Below are positions 57,823 through 64,000 of a stretch of 64,000 nt of DNA, piece after piece (within the stretch, counting starts at the first letter, position 1; every line of letters starts with the position of its first letter). Source of the stretch: Prostheceraeus crozeri (Eukaryota; Platyhelminthes; Polycladida; Euryleptidae). The stretch covers positions 620,001-684,000 of the forward strand of contig CAJQUW010007240.1 of NCBI GenBank assembly GCA_907163375.1, written 5' to 3'. The notes beneath the pieces are model-generated. The model made no database searches. It saw only the letters and a list, made by a program, of their open reading frames with translations, and was not told where the DNA came from. Made by a program: the position numbers and the translations under genes.

Positions 57823-59236
57823 AGTAAAAGCTAGTTTTTTCTTTACTATTTTAACTAACGGTTTTGCAGAAATTCAAGGGAGTGCGTTTCTCGATTACGA
57901 GTACAGGTTATAATCATGATCCTCCCGTTTGCTGTCATCACTTATCTGCTTAACATTGTCAACAGCAGCAACGCATTCAGAAATTTCTATAGAAGACATT
58001 ATTTTATTATTTGAACTTAAAGTAGGCTAACTTCACAGCATGTCGTCAAGCTTCATAACAAGTTGCAGCAGCCTCTAAACAGATTGCAGCCATGTTATCA
58101 ATTGGTTTAAAGTCATTTACGTGGCCGTTATTAACTTATGGATGCTAGTCGATCCTAGCGGTGCGAGTGCTTATAGCCTAATCGCAGCGATATCATTTGA
58201 ATTCATATAGCTCATTCCATATATCCATGCTTCCATGGGATATTTGCTCTTTGTATGCATTAAGTATACGCACCAATCAGCTGATTTGGCAATCTCCATA
58301 TTCTTTCATTTTTGTCGTTGTTTCTCATTAGCTTCACTTTCAAAAAAAAACTTCGTCGTCAGAGCAGCTGTAAGGCTAAAACTTTCGATCTGGACCCAAC
58401 GCGACCCACAGTTTTCATTATTATGCCAGCAGTCTATTGTAGTTTACGGCACTGCCTGTCCGAACCGTCTCATAATTTCTTTGTTAATTAAATTTGAGCA
58501 GACACGGATCGCTTGTGATTCAAGTTTTGTATCCCGGACCTAATGATGATGATGATGTTTTCTTTTGTTGTCATGAGCAGCCTACGGTATACAGAACATT
58601 TACACGAATGGGTGATTGAACAAATTTCAACCCCAAGCGGGATAATAATAATAATGTAATAATTTATAATATATGATTTAATAATAATAAAGAAAAAATA
58701 TAAATAAATTAAAAAAATTAAAAATAAAGAAAAGAAGACATTATTGCCTCTTTTTCACTTGGGTTGCAAAAGTGAAAGGAACGAACGAAAATATACAGAT
58801 AAAAAAGATTTTCCCCAGATGTAACGAAAAAGTGAGCTGAAATTGATTTTTTAAACAGTCGAAATATTTCTTTCATGACTAGGAGGGAACACCAATTATT
58901 TGTCACATCTACTGTGAAGAAATTGCGACGATTTGAAGTTTCGGTGGGGGAACAATTAACTTTTGATGAGGATTCGTCCTATTGGCGCGTCCAGAATTGG
59001 AAAACAATGCTCTTGTGTTAACATCACACAGTTGATTCACTGTCTTGAATAAAACAATGAGCTTATAACGTAGTCAACGAACTTCAAGACATAACAAATT
59101 TTGATTGAGCAAATTCGGTCTGTTTTAGATCATTCAGATTTGAGAATAATTTGCAAAAACGTCTTTGAACGTGCTGTAAATCAATAAAGTACTGTATTGA
59201 TGATGTGATGTGAACATCATATGATTCTGTCAAACT
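57823..59236. other. No gene seen; simple repeats
   Basis: ATGATGATGATG at 58540-58556 and an A-rich AAT/AAAT tract at 58645-58735. No coding sequence recognised. Confidence 0.5.
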
Positions 59237-59244
59237 CAAGTATA

Positions 59245-60098
59245 GGGCTCAGTCTCATAACAGCGAATCTCAAAATAGCGAAGTATCAAAATAGCGAATC
59301 TCAAAATAGCGAAATCTCATAATAGCGAATTCTCAAAATAGCGAAAACGTATTGCATAATCTCAAGAGGTCATCGAGAAATTGTTTTTATAGTTTATTAA
59401 AGGTAATTGGATTAGTAAATAATACCCATCATCCACACCACTGACAAGGATATGAATTTCCATATACTGTACATATGCCTTGTACAATGTATATGAAATA
59501 AGCTTATGAAAAAAATGAGAATGTATATAAGATATATTTTCTAAAAACCCATTATGTACGAGACAGCCCTGGCATAAGCTTGGCGACTGAGTTCATTTAA
59601 AATGTATTGTTCGCGCAATCGGTCTAGTATTTCGTTTAAAGCAACATATTTCGTCTTTCTCCTTTTTGTTGGTGCTCCAAAATCCAGTTGACTCATCTCA
59701 ATGTTTTACATTTTCTGCTCCTCAACGAATGTATGCGTGATCTTGAAGATATTTAGATGGGCACTTCCCACATTATCTTTCAGTTTCAGATGCCATCCCT
59801 CCAAATGATTTGTAATTCGAACATCACTGTTGTATAGTGATTCCATATTGGAATAGAAAAATAAGCATATGCTTCTTCTATATATTTTGACAGTGAAACG
59901 ATAGTGATGCTATGGCCATTAAGGCCATCTACTAATCAAGCAAGCATAATTTCTCGAGGACTTCTTAAGATTATGCAATACGTTTTCGCTATTTTGAGAT
60001 TCGCTATTGTGAGACTTCGCTATTATGAGACTTCGCTGTTTTGAGATTCGCTTTTTTGACACTTCGCTATTTTGAGATTCGCTGTTATGAGACGACCC
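59245..60098 (-). mobile_element. Deleted Mutator-like element (MULE) with iterated ends
   Basis: Both ends are arrays of CTCAAAATAGCGAA-type units, about six on the left (59250-59345) and the same inverted on the right (59980-60092). The 8-bp CAAGTATA lies on each side (59237-59244 and 60099-60106), as expected of a MULE target duplication. A transposase C-terminal remnant lies inside. 854 bp in total. Confidence 0.78.
59558..59860 (-). pseudogene. MULE transposase C-terminal remnant
   Basis: On the minus strand the frame reads ITNHLEGWHLKLKDNVGSAH then LNIFKITHTFVEEQKM, one stop, NIEMSQLDFG, and LNEILDRLREQYILNEL through AYARAVSYIMGF-stop. NxxEGWHxxL...AHxNIFxxI...EQ and the final SYI are hallmarks of the C-terminal part of MULE transposases in animals. 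The DDE core and zinc finger are deleted; one internal stop remains. Confidence 0.72.
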
Positions 60099-60106
60099 CA
60101 AGTATA

Positions 60107-60590
60107 GTTCTCACATGACCTTTTTACAACATGACAAGGAGTGAAGGATCACGACAATAAAATAAGTTCTTTATCATGTCTAACACACGAATTGCAGTTG
60201 AAACCATTGAGAATTGAGACATTTGATATTTGAAATCCTGTTGTACCAACCTTTATACCAAGATCACTTGTTGTGTTCACTTGTGGAATAATAGCCTTTC
60301 AATGAAGTGGCGATAGTCAGGATTATTTCGACCAGAGTACATTATGCTACATGTTGTACTACACGAAAAGTCGAAAACTATAGGAAAGAAGTTTGGAAAG
60401 CGATCAGAGCTATTGGACATTGTAAGTAACAAACTGACTGCAAAATTCCTTTTTATCCTAATCAAATGGCAAACTTTTTGCTTCAACATTTATCCCGTCG
60501 TGCAAAAATTTCGCATTCGACGATGAAACTCTAGGATTGCTTCCAGATGTAAATACAATGCATATCAGTCGCAGTTTCAGAAGTAGCGGG
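60107..60590. other. No gene seen
   Basis: AT-rich DNA between the MULE and a LINE fragment. Confidence 0.4.
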
Positions 60591-60595
60591 TATTC

Positions 60596-60945
60596 TGAAT
60601 GGCATGAAGAAGAAAAGTCCTGCCCCAGATGGAATTCCTTTCTGGGCTTTTCGGGAGCTTTCTGAAATTCCTGCACCTGCTGTGACTTTTATCTTCAATT
60701 GCAGACTAAAGACCGAAGAAGTACCTTCTTGTTTTTAAAGAAGCAATGATATATCCAATTCCGAAGTGTCCGCGTGTCTTTGAAAAGAGCCATTACAGAC
60801 CAATCTCCTTGCTTCCGATTCTGTCCAAATGCCTGGAAAAGTTAGTGTCAGAGCATCACATCCTTAGTAATGGTCAAAAGACCGTTCCAGGACAGGACAC
60901 CCATAAAAAAAAAATTGGTATCTTTAAAAACGACATAAATTCATG
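60596..60945 (+). pseudogene. LINE reverse transcriptase fragment
   Basis: Reads KKKSPAPDGIPFWAFRELSE, then after a one-base shift IYPIPKCPRVFEKSHYRPIS and LLPILSKCLEKL, that is blocks 1-2 of a CR1/jockey-type reverse transcriptase. The expected GFRPG block is degenerate (TVPGQDT). Truncated on both sides. Confidence 0.75.
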
Positions 60946-61340
60946 AATTTAGTCCCTTTTTCAGGTTTTAAAGACCTGAATTCATGAATTTAGTCCATTC
61001 AAAAAGTACCATTTTTTCAAAAAATGACATTTTTAAAAACGACATAAATTCATGAATTTGAACCTTTTTTCAGGTTATGAAGACCTAAATTCATAAATTT
61101 GGGCGTTTTTAAAAATACCCAATTTTCAAATTTTTCAAAATCTCAAATTTGAGAATTACAATCGGGCGAAGCCCTAGAACCTTCGGTTCGATTTTCACCC
61201 CCAAAATCATGACCGTTCCAGGACACCGAAAATCATAAAAGTTAAGAATCTCAAAATTTGAAAATAACAATTTTCTCGCTTAAATCATGACCGTTCCAGG
61301 ACACCGAAAAAATCATAAAAGTTAGTTTTTTTAAAAACGT
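60928..61340. repeat. Tandem and dispersed repeats beside the LINE fragment
   Basis: A roughly 107-bp unit (AAAACGACATAAATTCATGA...) occurs twice (60928, 61035). GACCGTTCCAGGACAC occurs at 61212 and 61288, and GACCGTTCCAGGACA also in the LINE fragment at about 60881-60900. Confidence 0.6.
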
Positions 61341-61499
61341 CTTTTAAATCCGTTTTTCAGGTTTTTAAAATATATCATGTGACTAATAATATTTCTTTAA
61401 CAGGTAGCGGTTAATGCAAAATGAAAACGCATTCTTTTTTCTTTTTGAAATATTTTATTCACATATATGTGCAAGTAGTTTAGATTACAAAGTAAATAT

Positions 61500-61855
61500 A
61501 TGACATCTAGAAAAATGTTACATTCATAAACTGGGAATGGCATTCCCATTTTTCTATTGTTACATAAAATGATTGACAATACACACCAGTACGTCAAATA
61601 ATATGCTAGAGGACACACAGTATAAGAAAAAATAAAGAATGTTTCATTTATAAGCTGCGAATGCTCATTCCCATTCTCTTATTCCGTCTCACAAAATAAA
61701 ATGTTAATGCATGCTACTCACATAATATAGCAAAGTCTTACAATATAAGAAAAAGCAACCACTGTTTCATTTATAAGCTGCGAATGCTCATTCCCATTTT
61801 TCTATTCTGTTACATAAAATGATTGTCAATACATACTACTCATTTTGTGTTTGGC
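61500..61855. repeat. About 122-bp tandem repeat, almost three units
   Basis: Units begin near 61520, 61640 and 61763, each with TCATTTATAAGCTGCGAATG followed by CTCATTCCCATT and an ACATAAAATGATTG block. The last unit overlaps the stop codon of the minus-strand ORF at 61836. Confidence 0.75.
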
Positions 61856-62612
61856 GCTCCTGTATATGTTGTGTCTCTAATTGCTGCGTTAGTCCAGTTG
61901 TCATATCAGATGTTTGATTGGATTCTTGGGAAGAAAATATCCCTGAGCTAATTTGAAGCAACTGTTCCTCTTTTTCAAATTCAAAATAATCTTCAAAATA
62001 CTTAAAGTTTTTGAAAACAAAGAATATACTTAAAGTACATGTTTGAAGCTTTGTGTTAGCTTGAGAAAGGCGATATAATTTTATCAAAAACGTTACATAC
62101 CTTCTTGAGAATTTAATGTTATATTCACTCTCCAACTTTTGAGTAAAGGCTACCATTGACAAATGTTCCATTGATTTTAATTTAGATATCACAAATCCTT
62201 GGCAAATAGCAATTGATAAGGAAGAATTATTGTGTACTTTTTCTTGATAAATTAGAGAATGTAGAGTTGTAACACAGTTTTGGATAGTGCATGTCGCCTG
62301 TGCACTCACGTCGAGCTGTCGTTGGATTAGTTGTCCTGATGAAAATGAGTTTCTTATTTCAGAAAAAATCTCATTTTTCTTGTCTTCTTTTTCTGGTTTT
62401 ATCTTCTTTTGAAAATAGAATTCATGATTTACAATAAGAGTTTTGAAAAAATCTTTCTTCTCATCTTTGATGAGTGGAAGTACTTGATCACAAAATTTGA
62501 GGAATTCGCGATGAATAGAAGCACTCATTTTTGACACAGCTTCGATATTTTGGGTCTCGGATAAATTGTAAACAGTCAACAGTCTCGTAGAACGCTCACA
62601 GAATGAATGCAC
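61836..62612 (-). CDS. Hypothetical protein, AT-rich, unassigned
   Basis: A 258-residue intronless ORF rich in K, E, F, N. Start is ambiguous: the first Met (62612) or an internal one at 62528 (MSASIHREFLKF). A conserved-looking segment is FSRRYVTFLIKLYRL followed by LQTCTLSIFFVFKNFKYFED, a helical pattern that I loosely associate with proteins of large DNA elements, without being able to name the family. The C-terminus is rich in Q and S (QSSGIF-type, TQQLETQ). Its 3' end lies in tandem repeats. Divergent from the ORF at 63161, with which it shares an upstream region of about 550 bp. Confidence 0.55.
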   Translation of the reverse strand: MHSFCERSTRLLTVYNLSETQNIEAVSKMSASIHREFLKFCDQVLPLIKDEKKDFFKTLIVNHEFYFQKKIKPEKEDKKNEIFSEIRNSFSSGQLIQRQLDVSAQATCTIQNCVTTLHSLIYQEKVHNNSSLSIAICQGFVISKLKSMEHLSMVAFTQKLESEYNIKFSRRYVTFLIKLYRLSQANTKLQTCTLSIFFVFKNFKYFEDYFEFEKEEQLLQISSGIFSSQESNQTSDMTTGLTQQLETQHIQERQTQNE

Positions 62613-63160
62613 GCAGTAAGACTAAAATCGTAATACTTGGAATAATGGCAGCAGCTGTTTCTGAGAGAGAGAGAATCTTTATGACCTTTGCCCCAGCAAG
62701 CGACTAAAGCATACCCGCATTGGCGCTATTGTCTGCCACAAGCCGCAGCTGTCACCACTTCAATGTTCAACGTCAAACCAAGTCAAGCGAAACAAACTAA
62801 GATTAGCGACTTCTTCTGCAAAAACTAATTAAAATGTGCATTAAGATGCATTTCTTCCCAAAAAAGGATATTTTTCGTGGAATGAAGAGTAGTTTTTTAT
62901 CCTCATAACATGTACGATTGCATCGGTATTGGGCAGTAGAGCTATACTGGAGTATACAAAAAATTCAATTGCTTATCTACGATTCATACTGGCAAACAAT
63001 TCCTTTGTTCTCTCTCCCCTCTTCGTCTCGTCCTCTCCCAGAGCTTTTGGTCTGACTGTGTTCTTAGAAATATACGGCAAACAAACAACTGCGTATTTCT
63101 ATTTAAATCAAAATTCAGAAGATTGTATTCAAAATATTTATTCAAAATATTCCTTTAAAA
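62613..63160. other. Shared upstream region of two divergent ORFs
   Basis: Contains GAGAGAGAGA and a CCCCAGCAAG-type GC patch near the left gene and a strongly AT-rich stretch with TATTTATTCAAAATATTC directly before the plus-strand start. A bidirectional promoter is possible but not shown. Confidence 0.3.
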
Positions 63161-63871
63161 ATGGAAGAAACCGCAAGAATATATCCTTCGTTATCATATG
63201 AACGTAGTTCTACTTTAATGGACATTGAAAAAATGAACATTGAAAAAATGAACAAAGAAAAACACAAAGATAGAGTACGTTATATGAAAGATAAGGAATC
63301 TCAATTATTATTAAGATTAGAGCATTATAAAAAATTAAGAAAGAGATGGACCAAAGTTAAGAATGTAACACAAGGAATTGGCATATTCTTAACAATAAGT
63401 TTAGGTGCTTTGACAATTGTTATATCTTCTGGTGTTTTAGTAATTCCAGTAGTTGCTACTGCTTTAACAGGTACGGGTGTTTTTGCAACTTCACTTGTTA
63501 CAATGTTAGATAAATCTTTAATAACTAAGAAACGAAAATCATTAAACACTAAGCATTTACATATTAAAGAAGTCTATGATAAACTACACTACTACTTTCA
63601 AAGAGTATGTGATGATAATGTTATTACGTTAGATGAGATTGAAAAATTTGATCAAATAGCTAATGAAGTAAATCAAACCTTTCAATTACAGTCCGAAAAA
63701 GTTGATGATAAGAATAAACAGGATGGCAAAATTTCTAGTGATGGTAAAACTTTTACTGGTGGTAAAATTTCTAATGAAGAAAATGATAAAATTTTTTTAG
63801 AAGAGCTAAAAACTTTAAGCGAAAATTTAAGCAAAACTTTATTAAACAAAACTTTATTAAACAAAACTTAA
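63161..63871 (+). CDS. Putative two-helix membrane protein, unassigned
   Basis: A 236-residue intronless ORF with strong A/T codon bias. Layout: charged N-terminus with a small repeat (IEKMNIEKMNKEK, residues 22-34), a basic helix (LRLEHYKKLRKRWTKVK, 51-67), a hydrophobic hairpin at about 72-90 and 92-115 (GIGIFLTISLGALTIVIS and VLVIPVVATALTGTGVFA), a basic turn (KKRK), a helical region with DDNVITLDEIEKF (151-163), then a low-complexity tail (DGKISSDGKT, LLNKTLLNKT). AATAAA follows the stop by about 60 bp, so it may be a short single-exon transcript. The start fits the A-rich TTTAAAAATGG context. Function unknown. Confidence 0.6.
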   Translation: MEETARIYPSLSYERSSTLMDIEKMNIEKMNKEKHKDRVRYMKDKESQLLLRLEHYKKLRKRWTKVKNVTQGIGIFLTISLGALTIVISSGVLVIPVVATALTGTGVFATSLVTMLDKSLITKKRKSLNTKHLHIKEVYDKLHYYFQRVCDDNVITLDEIEKFDQIANEVNQTFQLQSEKVDDKNKQDGKISSDGKTFTGGKISNEENDKIFLEELKTLSENLSKTLLNKTLLNKT

Positions 63872-64000
63872 AACGAGAAAACTTTAAACGAGAAAACTTT
63901 AAACGAAAAGATGTCAGACAACAAAGCAATAAAAAAATAATTTGTTCAGTAAAATGTTTTTGTTGTATTCCAATGTTACCACAAAATTCAAATATTATAT

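Noticed and set aside
59919-60101. Repeat-containing protein (SHNSESQNSE)
   Set aside because: It is the translation of the MULE terminal repeat array.
1-64000. CRISPR arrays, operons, riboswitches, bacterial terminators
   Set aside because: Nothing of the kind is visible; the sequence is of eukaryotic type. Direct repeats are microsatellites, minisatellites or transposon termini.

Overview
The window looks like AT-rich nuclear DNA of an invertebrate animal. The evidence is spliced coding exons with GT-AG borders, a C2H2 zinc-finger gene with a 24.5-kb intron, TA microsatellites, and a dense mix of eukaryotic transposons (Tc1/mariner, hAT, Mutator-like, Penelope-like, non-LTR retrotransposons). 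Nothing bacterial or organellar was seen. The exact phylum cannot be read from the sequence.

Layout. 0-2.7 kb: GC-rich tandem repeats, snap-back hairpins and a decayed Tc1/mariner element with perfect 29-bp ends. 2.7-7.4 kb: at least three non-LTR retrotransposon copies with restriction-like endonuclease (RLE) domains, all on the minus strand and all bordered by TTA microsatellites. 7.4-9.9 kb: a near-perfect palindrome made of two inverted Penelope-like element (PLE) copies with a hammerhead ribozyme motif beyond one arm. 9.9-23.2 kb: mostly gene-free; it holds a minisatellite, a promoter-like patch at 11.3-11.46 kb, a 169-bp hairpin, a SINE, and a PLE terminal palindrome with two opposed hammerheads. 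23.2-48.5 kb: the only recognisable host gene, a three-finger C2H2 factor whose first finger is split by an intron. That intron is loaded with PLE pieces, LINE fragments, a broken leucine-rich-repeat exon, a Tc1 element that received a hAT element with an intact transposase, and an RLE-type retroelement remnant between inverted repeats. 48.5-57 kb: a SINE, a fold-back element and a one-frameshift mariner with unusually long inverted repeats. 57-61.4 kb: a decayed hammerhead, a deleted Mutator-like element whose ends are iterated 'AGCGAA' motifs, a LINE reverse-transcriptase fragment and tandem repeats. 61.4-64 kb: two divergent, intronless, very AT-rich ORFs that I cannot assign, one a two-helix membrane protein; they may belong to a large DNA element or endogenised virus running off the right edge.

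How the parts relate. The zinc-finger gene is probably a sequence-specific regulator with a repression-type motif. Almost everything else is mobile DNA at various stages of decay. Recurrent themes are PLE copies in inverted arrangement, PLE-associated hammerhead motifs (six candidates, one with an apparent compensatory G3-C8 swap), and microsatellite-targeted RLE retrotransposons.
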